DNA from: Phytoseiulus persimilis
Lineage: Eukaryota; Arthropoda; Arachnida; Mesostigmata; Phytoseiidae
Length of the DNA stretch: 64,000 nt
Assembly: GCA_037576195.1 (NCBI GenBank)
Contig: CM075101.1
Span: 34,100,001 to 34,164,000, forward strand
Direction: 5' to 3'
Below are positions 46,588 through 61,500 of the stretch, piece after piece. Each line of letters starts with the position of its first letter. Within the stretch, counting starts at the first letter, position 1. The notes beneath the pieces were generated by a model. The model searched no databases and was not told the origin of the DNA. It saw only the letters and a list, made by a program, of their open reading frames with translations. A program made the position numbers and the translations under genes.

Positions 46588-49500
46588 ATGAGTGCGTTAT
46601 CCATGATGAATGCTGTCGCCGTCGTGCTCAGGCTCATCCTTGGCTTTTTGCTGGTGGTGACGGCAGTCGGGAATAACACAAGTGGAAGCAACAGCAGGAA
46701 ACAACTCAGTTCACGCACAGTGGCCACCAAATACGGCATCCTGAAAGGCCTCATTGTGGAACCGGAAAGCGACGGAGGTACGCGCGACCTCTTGCCAGTC
46801 GAGGTGTTCCTGGGAGTGCCTTATGCATCTCCTCCAACAGGCTCAATGCGTTTCATGCCTCCTGGAACTCCACAACACTGGAAAGGAATTCGGATGGCCG
46901 ACCGGCTCGCCTCGGTGTGTCCACAAAAACCGCCGGACGTGCGGGATGAAGCCGCGGCTCTTAAAAGAATGTCTCAGCGCCGGGTGGAGCACCTGAAACA
47001 TCTCACGCCTTTTTTAACAGGAAGCGTCGAGCAGCAGAGCGAGGACTGTCTGTACTTGAATCTGTACACTCCGACAATCGGTATGTGCGAAATTGAGTTT
47101 CAACATACCCGCGATACTAACGAGTCAGGTTTCGTCTTTGGGCGTCCACTTTCATTCCGCGAGATGTGTTAGAGGAGCGGCTTCTCAAGGTGGGGTTCAG
47201 TAGCCAATGTTTCGAGGGAGCGTCACATCTGGTTAGCAGCAGCTTTGCTTTAATTGATTGATTCTTAAGACGGTTCCACAACGCGAAGCACGAAATGACT
47301 AAATATTCTCGTTTGGAAGCCCTTCTTCCCGAGATTGGCGTGCACACGACCAGAAAAGAAAGAGCATCGCATCCAAAGGAAGGCGGAGATTCCGTATTTG
47401 CGAACGGCAGCTCAAACTCCACTCAAACCGGATCTCTTCGTTGCCGAAACACGATCCTTCGATACAGCCTCCACATATCGATCCAAAAAATTCTTTACTG
47501 CGTCGAGGACAGGAATCCATCGTCTCGCGGAGGCGTCCGGCGAATATCGAATGTTTTCGAATCAAGCACGAACCTGTCCGAGTTTGTGGAACACAGAATC
47601 GCGTGACGACCCGTGTCCGATGACATCCGCGGTCCCCGGCAAAACTTTGTTGATAACAACCGGCACATTCTTACGTGCTCCCCTCGCAACCTGGAATAGT
47701 GCTGGGTGCTCACTTCCTCAATTGCCGGGAGGGTAGACCGGAGATTCTATCCACGGCCGGCCTCGTCGGCTTGTCGGCCGAGCGCCTGAGTCACTAGCAA
47801 CAGGAAACAGCTCCTTTGCGAGTTTAGAGCAAGAGAGATATTGCAAGACTCAACTTCCCGGAACGAACCGATGGCAAATGTTGCGCAGGGAAGCGCGCTA
47901 TCTTTCTTCTCTAGCTAGCTAGCTAGCTCAGATGCCATTCCGCGATGCCGACTATGTGAGCTGGTTGCTGTGCGCGATCGAGCCTGTTCTCGAAAACCGC
48001 TCCAATCATACAGGTCGGAAAAACAGAGCGAAAAACGGTTGAGAATTTTCCTTGTGAAGCAAGTTGCCATCGGACGCTCCTCCGGAACATAGGGAACGAA
48101 CCCGACACGAACAGCTCTGATGAGCGATGGCTTTCTGTGGGCAAACTTCAACGTTCCGACGGCCTTGGACGACCTTCGTTTCCTGGTGGCACATCGCTGA
48201 GCCCGGTCTGTTCCGCCGCGAATAGATATCGAGATCGGTGATGCGGCCGGATCTCCTGGATTACCACAGCCGACCGATCCAGAGACGACCTAAGGAGCCT
48301 CCAATCTCGCCATCCCTCCCAAGTACGACGCTACTCATACGACATATAGTTCACGGGTCTCTTCCGGAAGGGGGGAGGGGGTGCTTCAATGGCGGGCACC
48401 AATAGATGGGTTGAATTACTTGTCAGGTATGCTCAGAAATCAGACGAAACGCCATGTGTATGTCCTGCTCCAATCATCCATCAACGACGACACCTGTAGC
48501 ATCGACGGTCGATGGGCGACCTAACGGTTCTCGACAACGAGTTCGCGGGGGCCCCATCGGCTCGCGATACATAATTCATGGGGGAACAATGGGAACAGAG
48601 TGATACCCGAGAGATTCATCCTCAGCAAACGGAACCAATCACTTTCACTGTTTCGTAATGTTCGGGGGTTTCAATCGCCTCCCCCCCCCTGTGTCCTGAT
48701 GGGCGTACGACATAAACAAAGAGCAGACGCCTGAACGCAGAAATCCAAAAGCGCACCCCGAACGCTAAAAACAAACGGTTGCAGTTAGCCGCGGCACCTT
48801 CATGCTCCTCCTAAGTTTTCTTTTCAATCTCTCGTAAGTCGAAAAACGAGGCTCCTTCCGTGGGTCTTTGAAAGCACCACCCAACAATAGCCAGGGGAAA
48901 CGACAGAGGGAACCGGTGACTCGGCGAAGGGACTGGCGCCATGGTGGGCTCCTCGGAAGCAGGAACAACTTTCCCTCATTCGTATAAACCTCAATGACGC
49001 TCTCAACGACAGCGAGATTGCGGCGGGACCCTCCGCGACGATTCCAAGCCGCGTTTTTCTTTCATTTGAAGAGTTGTGACACCGGAGTTATACTTTCCAA
49101 AGCTGAGACTCCCAGCAAACCCTCGTCGACGAGCGGGTCCCCACTGCACAGTTGCGCGCTCCCTATCGTGTCTTTCGAGATTTTTCTTTTCCGCCAAAGA
49201 GGAGCACACCTAAAAACCGCGAGATCTGGGATCTCTCGGGCAGGGCGTTGCAGCCGAGAACGATTGCCTTGGTTTGCTATACTTGAGATGCCTATTATCC
49301 GGCTCGCGATCCTTCTTCCTTCCTTCTCCATATGTCACTGAGCCTGGATTCTTCCGCTTCACTCGCGTTTCATCAGAGCAGATTCCAATTGGCATTCATA
49401 TCGCAGAGCCAAAGTTGGAGATGGGAAGATAAATCCTCAGTTCTGAATCACAACCTGCAATAGCGAGGACGAACAAAAGCTCTGAGGATGATCTCGGGCC

Positions 49501-52500
49501 CAGGGGAGAACGGATCGCACCGTGACGACAGGGAACGCAAGAACGATGGGTTCTCATTCAGCGATCGGGAGATCGGGAGGGAACTTCTGAAATGATATAA
49601 CTGGCAGTATATAGCCGAGACTGGAGATCCGACTGATTCCCCTCGGCATGTTTCGTTCGCCGGCAATGGAAAGCTTGTTTCGAATAAGATGCACTTAAGG
49701 ATAACGGATCTCTCCTCTGAGTCACATTAGAGCCGAGCTCCGTACTCCGCGAAGTTCCAACGACCAAACGGCATGCTAAGCCTGCTCATGAACATCAAAA
49801 ACCATTTGTCTCTGTTCTCGAAGTCTGTTCGCGCTCATTCTTCTTGCTTTTCGCAGAATTCTCTTCGAGAAATCCGATGGCTCCTGAGTGGAGGGAATTT
49901 CATACGATCGTCCTCGTTCCAGAGAGTTCCCGACGCTTGAAGTGCGAGCAGAAGCCAGAACTGATGTATAAAGAACAGAACTACTGGGAATATTCGGGTC
50001 GATTCTCGAACTGCAAGCTCATGTGTTCCCGACCGAGAACCCAGAGAGGCAAACTCATTGCTCAAACCACTCGGTTCTGATAGCAGCCTAGGGCTCCATC
50101 TCGAACTTCGGGCTGAATGTAGGGTTCACCAGAAACAAGCAACGCTACCGAATGAGCGATTGTCTCGAGTTTGGGCGTTGAACCGGTTGGTGATTCAATT
50201 ATCTGTTTAGTAGAGCAGCGAGAGGCGAAGGTTTTCAAGCCGCGAAATCAGAAGCTGGAACCACGACGAGCCTACGAAGCTTTCGACCGCAGGATCGATC
50301 CGGAGACCCTTCTCTCGGACCATGAAAGGGGAGAGCGAACTCGGCTGAGCGTCGGTGGAGGGAAAAATGAAATCTAGGCTGATACGAAAATAAGAACCCG
50401 TCGCCGACTGCTAACAAGGAGAATTAAACCAATTAAAACCGCTCCAGGAGTTCCCTTCCTAAGACCTAATCCGATTGTGAGCTGCTTGCTCACTCAGGAG
50501 CCAATCCAACGCCGACTCTCACCAGCGTTAGAAAAACACTCACAACCCGAATTCCTTGGGATCGACTGACCGTGAGTTCGAAACTCGTTGGAAGGCGTGC
50601 GCGGGGAATGTATCACTCCGTAGCCCCTTGACGACAACAATGTCAAGCCCCTGCATACGTGACTTCGGAAGGTCTCGTTCAGGTCTCGTTTTTGTTGAGG
50701 CCTTCGGTTACTTGGAGGAACTCCTCGCGATCACGCAGGGCTATTTTTACAGGACTGACGAGCATCGCAGAGATTCCGGGGAGCACTCTGTGTTCCGAGG
50801 GGATTCCCGAACGACTTCTTGGATCCGAACAAGTTTCAGATCGGGAGGCTTGAGAGTAGGCTCGCCAAAAATATATCTGATCCTTGAATAAAGTCCGATG
50901 AATGCGCCCTGTATGCGAAAGGGCTTCGTGGGTGATTCAAAGTCCCGAAGCATCACTGGTTAGCTTGAAAGCCTCCCAGAGGATTTGAAACGGATACTTT
51001 GTTGCGTCCTGGTCCGAGTTGGGGAATATATGAGAATTGCGGATTTGCATCACGTCTGCATTCGACTGCACAGCGGCGCTTTTTTTCGCTTTCCAGTCGA
51101 AATAATGGAGAATTGAGACCAAGATTCGGACCAATGCTTCGGAACGAACGTTGAGCGTATGCCGAATCGCATAATGGAACAAAGCCTGTTGAATATTCGA
51201 AGCGGAGCTCCCTTCGTCGAAGAAGGAAAGAAAACACAGACTGCGCCCACCACTCGGATTCCGAAAAGTGAGCCGCTTGAGGTTACATGTCTGTGTGTCG
51301 GCTAGTGTCCGTTATTCTGTTCCCACCAGCCTGCCTGCAGTCTATCTGGGGCTGCATGGATGGATCTCCCTTCTGTTTGGGCAGTAGTATAAAGGATTTG
51401 GAAGAGCGAGCGAGAAAATAGAAAGGAAGAACTATCCGATCCTCGAAGGCGACTCGAGGAAGTCGGAGTTGAGAGACGTTGTGATTTGAGGTTCCGATTC
51501 AGTAAACATGATAGGCGCCTGTCGAGCTCATACATTCCGAACTTTTGTGCTCTGAAAAGTTCTTCCCTCCTCAGTCGAAGCAAATCGATGTCGGAGATAC
51601 TTTGTCTGGCTTTCCGGTTCCCGCTCATCCGTGTTCCTGCTCCAATAGACGACCGTGTTCGGCACGGCTAAATGATAATGATAAGGTCTGTGACGGCTGG
51701 AAGCAACCACAAATGAATAATTTATCAATTTTCCTTTCTTCCCTCGCTTCTTATTGTGGATAGTTCACAGAGACGGTCTATGGATTCGATTCAGCACGGG
51801 GACGAAAGCGTTTTCACCGCTTCTGGATCCAAAGGAACCTGCTTTCCAGACTGCCGCACGACTTCGATGTTCGTCATTCTGTGTAAGGAGATGACGCAGT
51901 CGTTCTCCGTGCAAAGGGCCTGAACGCTAAGAGCCAACTGCAGTGATCACGGTGCTACCCTTGATTTGAACTCATGGAGTGCTACCGAGCTTCCGTTCGA
52001 AATCAACCATACATTATTCATTGTTTGTTATAAATGGGTTTGTTTTTCACTTCACCGTAGACTCCGGGTCTGGACTCTCCGCCCAGGCAGTGAATTCTCG
52101 GAAACCATGTTAGTTGGCACCCCATTACCTCGTGCATCCATTTTCCAAATGGAAGACCGAGTCCTCATTCCAATCGAGCCCACAGAGAACGATGGGGAAG
52201 CGACGGTGAGTTCCGGAGCGCGTTGATGAAGGAAAAGAACGGAAATGTTCTGAGAGCTTCTTTTGTTGTCGAATCAATCAAACCCAGTGCGGGAATTCCA
52301 ATACTGAGCGAAGTGCCGATGAACACTCTCGAGAAACTCGGAAGGTTAAAAACTACTCCTCCTGGAGATGAGATTGGAAGGGAAGGCGTGACAGCGAAGA
52401 TCATCGACATGAGCCGCAGCGAAAACAAGCCCGGGCACGTCCTCACTCAGAATGTCTCTTGCGAGTTTCAATCGACGAAGGCAAATCAATTTGCTCTCTC

Positions 52501-55500
52501 AGCGTCGGGTGGAGGAGGAGGGGGCTCTAGTCGAAAAGGATCTTGCAGTGGAAAAAATTCCTGGGAGGGGCAGAGCCATGAAGGGACATCACAAAGATGG
52601 AGACATCGAGAGCCTCTCAGCTCAGTTCGGAAGATGTGGGGAGTGTGCGCGTGAATGTGTGCAAAGCGGACTCTCTAAGAAAGTCTCTCTCGAGCAGCTC
52701 GAAGACACATTCAGATCTGAGTGTGTGCGCTAAGACAGCTAGACGCAATTCTTCTCCACTTTTTAATCAACCGAGTTGCCTGGGGAGCCCTTCCTCTGGA
52801 GTCGTCTGAAGTCGGAATTTCAAAAATTGTCTTGAACATTTCTAGGATCGGCGACACTGACTGTCCGGCTTTCCTTCCTGAGGGAAGCGATATGAGCTGT
52901 CAACTGGTTTTTAGGGATGGCCTCGGTGGTCAGGTTTCTGTCGTCCTCCTGCTGCCATCGCTCCCAGCAATCACTCGAGCCGCTCTTTCCGTTGCCTTTT
53001 TCGTTGCTTATTCCGCCGATGGGCTGTTGCTGAGGTCCGTAGTTTCCAAACACCGACCGTGGGTAACGACACGGAGGAAAAGGAGGAAATTCGACGCCGG
53101 GACATTTCCGTGAGGGAAGCTGTGAGGAGTTTGTGGATGGAGAGCCTTTGAATCCGCTCATGTCGGAAGAGCGTTTTCCATGCCTCTGCTCTCGTAGCGA
53201 TCCCTGAAGGCTTATGGCCGATGTACGTGGTTCTCTGCCGTGAGCGAGTTCCATCGTTTGGTTCGAGAAGGAGCATCCGATCCTCACTCCAACGGCTGTG
53301 CGACAGATCTCTTCATAGAGAGTTTGTTGTCGTCAAGAACATAGATAAGCATCTCCACCCTCCAAGACCCAGCGAGAACAAAATTCTTGGTGAGCCTTGG
53401 AGGGCTCTCAGATCTCCGAGTCGACTTTTTAGATCCACTCTCTGGCGGCCGACCATTCGACCGTTTCTACACACAGCGCACTCCCAAGGAATCGGACTGG
53501 AAAACAATGGCAGCCGAGCGGGGAAATTTGACCCGATTTCCGCAGAGCAGCATGCTATCTGTCGTCCCGCGGGGAGCTGTATCGTTCAAGTTGTTCAATC
53601 AAACAGGGCCCGAACGTGCTCTATTTGAGTGTTAGGCCAGGTGGGCGTATTCAAGAAGCCGGAACTTTGGCATTGGGAGCTGATGATTGGGGGCTGAATT
53701 CTGGTCACTCGGCTCTGACGAGGCGATGTCCCAAGAACCTGTTCCAATATGTGGAATTGCGTTCCATAGCCATTGAGGGGGGCGACAGTGGTATCGAGCA
53801 GCCGCGTGACTCGGAGGAGGGCGCCCACTCTCCTTGCAGCGCGTAGTTTCCAAAGAAAAATCATTGCTCGTAACTGAGGACGCCCCGGTCCTTCGGGCTG
53901 TAGGCATCGTTCCACTGTTCTGGCAAGAATTGCCTTAGGTTTTGCTGCTCCTGCTGCATTAGAGGGATGCTTTGATGGAGTCCAGACGCCGGGCGCCGGC
54001 TCTGTAGAGTGACTAATGTTCTTGTCATAGAGAATATGCAACGGACATCAAGTGACATCTTGTAGTCAAGGAGGCGACGGCTCGATTTTGCTCCCACAGA
54101 GTACATAATTTAGTCCTCATTTGTCCAATGGCAGCCCACTCGTCGAGATGAGCATCTGAGCGAGGCTTGATGACGATCCGAATCATGGTTCTAATCTCGA
54201 GCTGACGAGGAATAGATGGAATGAGCGGAGGAACTTCTTGATACATTCTTGGACATCGAAACCCATTCAACTCTGGCAAGGCGTCTCCGTCGGTCTTTCG
54301 CAACGAAGTTGGAGCCGAACACACTAAGCTTTGTTTGATCCCACACGCATCGGGAGCCCCTGTTCGTTCTCCACATATTTTCCGACTAATAGCTGAGGAG
54401 GACTGACGGAGATGTTCGGCACCTGAGAAAATTCAAGCTGGAGGGCGAAAATGCTCTGTCTGATGGATTCTATTGCGGGCGGCTAGCCTGGCCACCCTGT
54501 TAAGACCAACGGTAATTATACCGTAAGGAGCGTTTGGTTAGCCTCGAAGGACGAATCAGTGGAGTCATTAAATTGAATCCCCGTCTCCGCGAAGCGACAT
54601 TAGCATTGCTTGCACCTAATGGCAGCAGAGAATTCGAGCGCGATCTCGAGCCTAGAAAGAATCGTTAGATGTCTTCAGAAAAAATAAGGAGAGGTGCGAC
54701 AGCAGCTTTCCCTTGAACAAGTCTACTGACCGATCTTGTGGTCCTCTCCGGGATGTGGAAAGACTTCGACCACTCGTACGCTCTCCTGCTTACCAATCCG
54801 CCTAACGGACTGGGCTGGCTCCCGAGCTTAAACGAATCACCGCTTCAGTAGGAGCAAATTTCCAAAATATATTTGGAAACTTTCGTAGCGAGCCGCGCCG
54901 TGTTCCGAGGTCTTTTTCGCCACCGTATTCCTCCGCCTTGAGTGCTTTTTGAACGTTCAAATTTGGCAAGCCGAATCTCGGAAGCTCCGCGCTCAAACTC
55001 ACCGCCCCCGACTTCGTATCCCCCTGAAATTTCTATTCTCTGCACGACTGCAAGGTGTCACCTACTGGCAAATGGAAGAATGAAGAAATCGAGCTACGAG
55101 GCCCATTGCTAGGCCTGGAGAAGCAGCGGAACGACTTTCAACCCTCGATGTTGCATGTACTTGATGGCGCCTCCCAACGGGGAGGAAAAAACAGATTCTC
55201 TTTTTTAGACCGAGCAACGTGACGTATTCCTCCTCATTGAAGAGCATGCCCGTTCACTTTCAATCATGAAGAAAGTACCCGTATATCATATGGTGCCCCT
55301 CATCCGAGAGTACCATTATATCTTATGGCAGCTATACTTAAGCTGCCCTTATCTAGGAGATAGTAAGCTACCTGCAGGGATGGTCACCTTGAGAATCTGC
55401 AAACGAGTGTTCAGGTGTTGCACAACTGCTCCCCGGACCGATGATTCTTATGGAAGTCCCGAAGAGCGCGTCTTGTGATTCCAGCTCTCGGAGCATGCTG

Positions 55501-58500
55501 AGTTGAGTTGCACCCGAATCATTCGCTTCGATCAGGTACACGGCTGCGGATCGCTCCGCAAGATACACATCGTGCTGCATTCGGAGGGATGCCCGGTTCT
55601 CGCTGCGTTGATACATGTACAGATGAAAACTTTGGGGATAAGCCTTATGAGTATCGCACTTGGCTAAAAATCCTCCAGGAATCCTCCAAGAAACAGCGTC
55701 GCGCTTTTAGTGAAAAACCCGAGTATCGACCTGTCAGTCTTGGCGGCTGCTACTTTGGTGAGAGGCTCGCTTTCATCAGGATAGGACGATAGATTCGCGA
55801 CTTCAACCTCGGAGGAGTTGACGCAGCTAGCCGGATTGTGAGCCGGTATTGTGACACACTCTGATCGAGGAGTTCACTTTCTCGAAGAACTGGGCCGTTG
55901 CAACGCTGCTCTGCACAACAAAGGCTATGAAGTGTCATTGTTCTGCAATGTAGTATGTTGTCCTCCTTCTACTCCCCTCCTACCCCATCCATTCTCGCGG
56001 CAACTCCTTCAACGACTTCGAGAGTAACGTTTGTTTACCACACGAATTTATATACAGCCTCTCAGAGAGGAACCCAGTTCGGCGTATTTTTGGGGCGACA
56101 ATGCTTCGCGCTGACGCGATTTCTAACTAATGGCGATCACGCTGATCAGCACATTCTCGTTCTTTTTCGACCTCACTCGGGCGGCAGATCCTGTGCATAA
56201 GGGAAAGCTCCCCGAGGAACAATGGCAGAATGCTATTCTCACGGATCGACGACTTCGGTGACAAATCTCATACCAGTCAGGAGACTAGGGGAACTGTGAG
56301 TCGGGGTCACTTAGTCAAGATAAGAAACGATGACATCGACAGTGATGATGATGATGATTCAGATGATAAAGAGGAGCGAGAAGGAGTAAACCCTGCGAAG
56401 AGGTGGCGAGGAGGAGAAAAGCGCTGGCAGTGGCTCTGAACGGTACACAGCGACAAGACGTGTTTTGTGTGGCACAAAACTCTTTCGCTTACCAATGAAA
56501 ATAACAAAAGATTCTCCCTCCTGCAAAAATTGTTCCTCCCGATCATTGCGTGGCGTTGGAGCTTCCCTCGGCCATTGTGTGGCCAGTCCAGTGTCGAACA
56601 GGCGTGTGTTTGAGTGAGGGTGGCACACAATCAACGAAGAGGGCAAGTCGACGGTTCACCTGAGGGCATTGACAAGGATCGAGGGATCCTTGCCGACAGA
56701 CGATGATAACAATGGCTGACGAGCAGAGAAGCATACGTGGAGCATACCGCACGAGCTGAGTAAGAAAAGGCGCTCACTGGGTGAGCGGGCCATCGATCGT
56801 CGCTGTGGAGTTATCCTCCACGCGGTCACAGCTGTCTCGCGGCCGAGTCCGATCATACCTCGGATGCTTGCACCGACCAACATTAAACACATCGGAAACC
56901 ATATACATACATAAATGCGGTCGAGCAGGAGGGTGTGCTGATATGCACGTGGGCCTATTCGCCACCGAGCGCGTAATCGGGCGCACATCCGACCGCTCAA
57001 AACACCACACATCTGGTTTGTTCCATGTGAAGAAAACGATTTTCGGATGTGCGTGGTCTCCGCGGAATGTTCTGCGGCAAGGTTGTAAGCGCAAACTTCC
57101 TCCTCAGCAGGAGCGTGCCTCAGCGGATTGGTAGACTCCTAAGTTGGTCTTCTAAGTTTGCGAGCAAGGGCTCCGGACTCGAAGTGAAACTGATGTATGA
57201 GTCGACTCTGACTTCGGCACTCCCCCCCCCCCCAGGCGCTTCGCGAGCGCATCCATGTCGTCAATCGACGCATTCGCTTTCAAACTGTAAGCGATATCTA
57301 TCTTTCCACAATGAATCTGAGAGCGGAAAAAAGGTTTTGTCTCTGATTTGAGCATTTGGGGGAAAAGGAAGTCGTCATGCAGGCGAATAGGTGTTATAGC
57401 GGGCCAGCATAAGCCGGGGGCTTTGCCGTGTCAGAAAAAAAATGCTGACCAGGAAACCAGACCACAGTGTTCGACTCCGTCGTACACTTCCTCCCGCTCT
57501 CTGTGCTCCTTTTCCTCTCCCAACGGATTACCCACAGCAGGCGGTGCGGATGTTTGATGAACGTGAGTCGACCCGCAGTTTCAGGATAACCTCCACCAGA
57601 CTTGCACGCTCCGGAACGGACTGTTCGGCTCTGCCTCTCAGGATCGGCTGTTTGTTTTTTAGAGAAGTTTGCGTTCCCTGAACACGAAGGAAAAGCTTTT
57701 GGGCAGTCAGACAGTTTTTCTTTTCGCTACGAAACTGCATCATGAGACTGCTTTGGGCGATCGAGGAACATAAACTTCGCTTCCGAAATTCTGCCACTTA
57801 TTGTGGCAAAACTCCCGAAAGAGTCTCTGACCGTTGTGCTATGTCTTTTCCTCCTCCAATGACCTGATAACAGCAGGCTTCCTGCGCTGGACAACAGACT
57901 TTCGAAATTTTCGTCGAGGATCTAGTCGGAAAATAAGTTGACGGAGCTTCGAAGTTCTCAAACGGGTTGCCTCGCTTTCGGTAGCTTCTGGCCGGAAATA
58001 AGTTCTCAAACCATGAGTTCCCGACTGCTCATCGAATGGAGGCAGGAAACAGTTACCTGACGTCCAGAAAACTACTTTCGGGGCCACCATCGATGAACGA
58101 CGAAGGCACTCAGGTTGACGGACAGGAACTAACATGTTGCTTCCGGGGATAATCACGTCTCAAGAATCAGTGTCCATTCCAGGCGATCGCAAAGGAGCTG
58201 CGGCCACAAAAAGCCGTCTTCCGGTCATGGTCTTCATACACGGCGAATCTTTTGAGTGGAACTCGGGCAACGCCTACGACGGGAGCGTCCTCGCCTCTGT
58301 CGGGGAAGTTATCGTCGTCACCCTCAACTACCGCCTCGGAATTCTAGGTTCGTTCACCCTGAAGCGACGAATTGCTTAAGATGTCAGGAAGGTTTTATTA
58401 TTTCTATTCAACAGTCAGCCAACCGCGTCAGTCGCTTGACATCGTCGTCGTCGTAAATGTTTCCCACAGGAGTTTGATTTGGGACTGGGAGCGCACATTG

Positions 58501-61500
58501 TTGTCCATGGAAAGGTGGATTGCGACGACTTCGTGGTTTGCCAGTCTGTGCGAAGTCACATACCCAGATGAACAAACGAACAGACAAACGCATTCAGACG
58601 CGGAAACAAAAAGCGACAAACGCAGCGGAACGCTATTTGGCCTTAGGCCATTGATCCACTGTGCGGAAGGCGAGCGAAGGGATCTCGTTATTTTGATTTT
58701 GTTGCACGATCGAGCTCCGGGCACGCTTGGAACTCTGGGAGAGGCCGGAGGAGTATAGTCAAAGGAGAACGCAGTAATGTAGGCCTGCCGGGGCCTGCAG
58801 CGCACTTCCAGCATTCCTGGCAACCAGAAGCTACCGAACGTTTGCTCCGCTCACTTCGGACAGATGATGAATGAATGAGAAGCATTCAATTTTTTCTAAC
58901 TTTGGAAGGAAATGGAGCGCAGGCTGTTTAATCATATAATGGTCTTCACATTCTCTCTTAACACCTCCGTACGCTTGCATTAAAGAGTCTGAGGGCCGTC
59001 GTCGTATTCACTCATTTTCGACGAGCATCTATCCAAAGCTTCGGCTTCCTTCCTGACCGTATGCGTAATTTGATTGCCATGTTGTCGGTTGAAGGACAAG
59101 GAAAGCCCCAGAAGTCGGGAGCAGATGGGAGATAAATTCGAAAATGCTTCGGTTTACTGATAGACACGCTTCGGGACGAATAATTCGATAACAAACAAGA
59201 TTCAAGTGCACACACTCCCGCAACGCGAGTCTCGTGAACCCGAGGGAAGCTCCCCGAGATCTGCTTCATGTACGCTGAACTGCATTCCCGATTCTCTCGT
59301 AGCTGTCAGCGATTACGTTCTCTCTGACTCCCACGCCCATGATTTCGACACGGGAGCCCATTACGAGAGCCCAAATGGGTCCCGAAGCTTTCTGTTGGAT
59401 TGGGCAACAGACCTCTCCTTCCAGTTGTGATTCGTCACATGGGGTAGGGTATTTCTTGAATCAAGTTAAGTTGGAATGTGAGAGCCTCAATCATTGAAAA
59501 CACTCAGGTCGCGATTGCTTCTGATCTATGGCTGAAAAAGAAATACACGTCAAGTGAAGAACTCTTCAGCGATTCTACACATCTTCCGGAAGTCTCACAA
59601 GACTCCACGGAATCGTTTCTTTGATCCGACTCCAGTTTCCGAAGAGAACTCTGATTTGCGTCACAAATCCGATTCCCCTGGTGATTGGAGTGCGAAGCGA
59701 CTTCCTCGTGACGGAATTACGGAAATTGTGAATTTCGCGACGTCAGACGCGAAGGCGGCAGTGTCGCCTCCAGGGTTTATTCGATTTCGGTCCTTCCATG
59801 CTTTGTGAGACCAGCGGGAATTTTTTGGAGATGGTTCACAACTCTCGTTCTGCCCGTCTCTGGAGGCTGCGAAACACTCCTTTACTCGTTGAACCGATTG
59901 CATTTATGAGGTATCAGATCCCGTGTGGTACACTCCACGCTGCGTCAAAGCTCGAGTGGAACCTCCAAAGGACACGAGCCAGGTGTTCGCTGTAGATTCC
60001 GCTTGGGAGAAGATCTTAGAGACGAAGTCTCAGAAATATGATGGAATCATGGAGGTGAATCCGAGTATGGGGAAGACGTTGGAGACAATCGTTACATGTG
60101 GGGATCGGTGATTTCGTGCTGTATGATGTTTGTGCAGGCCCAAAGAGTTCGTGAGCCATCGACCTGAGATGTTTCGTCGAATTCCTCTGGACAAAGCTCC
60201 GAATGTAAAGCATAAACGTGACTCCTTATCTCGGCGGCAATATTGTTATCAATCATGGGATTCGCTGCCTTGTTTCCCTGGACGCCCATTCTCGAGCCGA
60301 ACGAGCGCCGTGAACGAGTTATGTTTGCGAGGCTGATGACAGGACATGATTAATTCTACTATAAGAAAGCCTCCGTCGCAAAAGTTTGAGATAAATGAAA
60401 CCATCCATTGACAACTTCCCTCTCGTTATCTCTTGTTCAACCGAGTTCTTCAAACGACGCCTGAAATAAATTGTTTCCGACTGAAGCTCATCGATGCAGA
60501 CGTACTCTGTAAAAAGAGGTGAGGGCCTCGGAGTGAGTTGCCTCTAAATGTGTCAACGCTCCAATTGCTTCACGGTTGCGGCGAGCTTCCACGAGGGTAA
60601 GATCCAAAGGAAATTTGCACAAGACTTCGAGATAGAGGAGGAAATCTCAGCTTGAAAGCTCGCGTTCTTCTATCTGGGCCTCAATTAGTTCCCGAAAGTC
60701 GGAACGTTGCGCTCTGATTGCTTTCCGCAGGCCTGAGCCAGATAACAGAATTTTCGGATCAGGGGCAGCGCAGCGGCGTCCTTGGGCAAAAATTGAGGAA
60801 TGATGTCTGAGTTCGATTCCGAATTCTGGTTCTGGAGCGTATCCGTCCCAGGCCAAGAACTCCTCTGGGCATGTCGGAGAACGCGCTCGAGGCCTTAATG
60901 AAGGGTTATCGGGACACGCTCCGGAAATTCGTGGAGTGGGCTACGGATTCCTCATGCGGGGTGTTTTCGCAAGCACCGGAGCTAAGTAACAGCGAGTATC
61001 TTATGGATCAGCTAGGAGCAGAGGCTTTTAGTTGCTTTCCACGCCAGGTAGTCGACCTCATGAGACCAGTTTCCGGACTTCCAGTTCCCGCTCTGTGCCT
61101 GCTATTATTGAAGTCGTTAACTCTCTGAGTTTTCGATGAAGCGAGTCTTTGTTAGCTCCGTACACAAATCTCCCGATTCGCCTCAGCCGTCCACCTCATC
61201 GTAGACGGCCGTTCCCACGTTGGTCGACGGTTCAGTGTCCCCGCGTGGATTATTTTCGCCCACCAAGGGTTCCTCGAACTCATCGGGGGATCGTGAGATG
61301 TACATCCACGACATCTCAGCCACGTTTCCGGCCGAGAAAACTGATGGATGACGCATACGACTCATGGGAAGCTTCAATCCCAAGTGTCGGGTTGGCGGTT
61401 AACGGCAACAAGAGAGAAACGAGTACTCCGTCACTGGGGATGACCTAATGAGGCTTCGGTCTCCATTCAGTCATTGACCTTCCACCTGTGTATGAGGTTT

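Larger units (their letters stand above)
47081..58182 (+). other. Neuroligin intron 1 (11.1 kb)
   Basis: It contains no recognised gene, a small palindromic repeat (47911-47928) and two plus-strand candidate exons with strong splice sites (49857-50080 and 52061-52205). Other open frames, such as 52820-53287 minus and 53595-54041 minus, overlap frames on the other strand and lack supporting signals. Confidence 0.6.
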
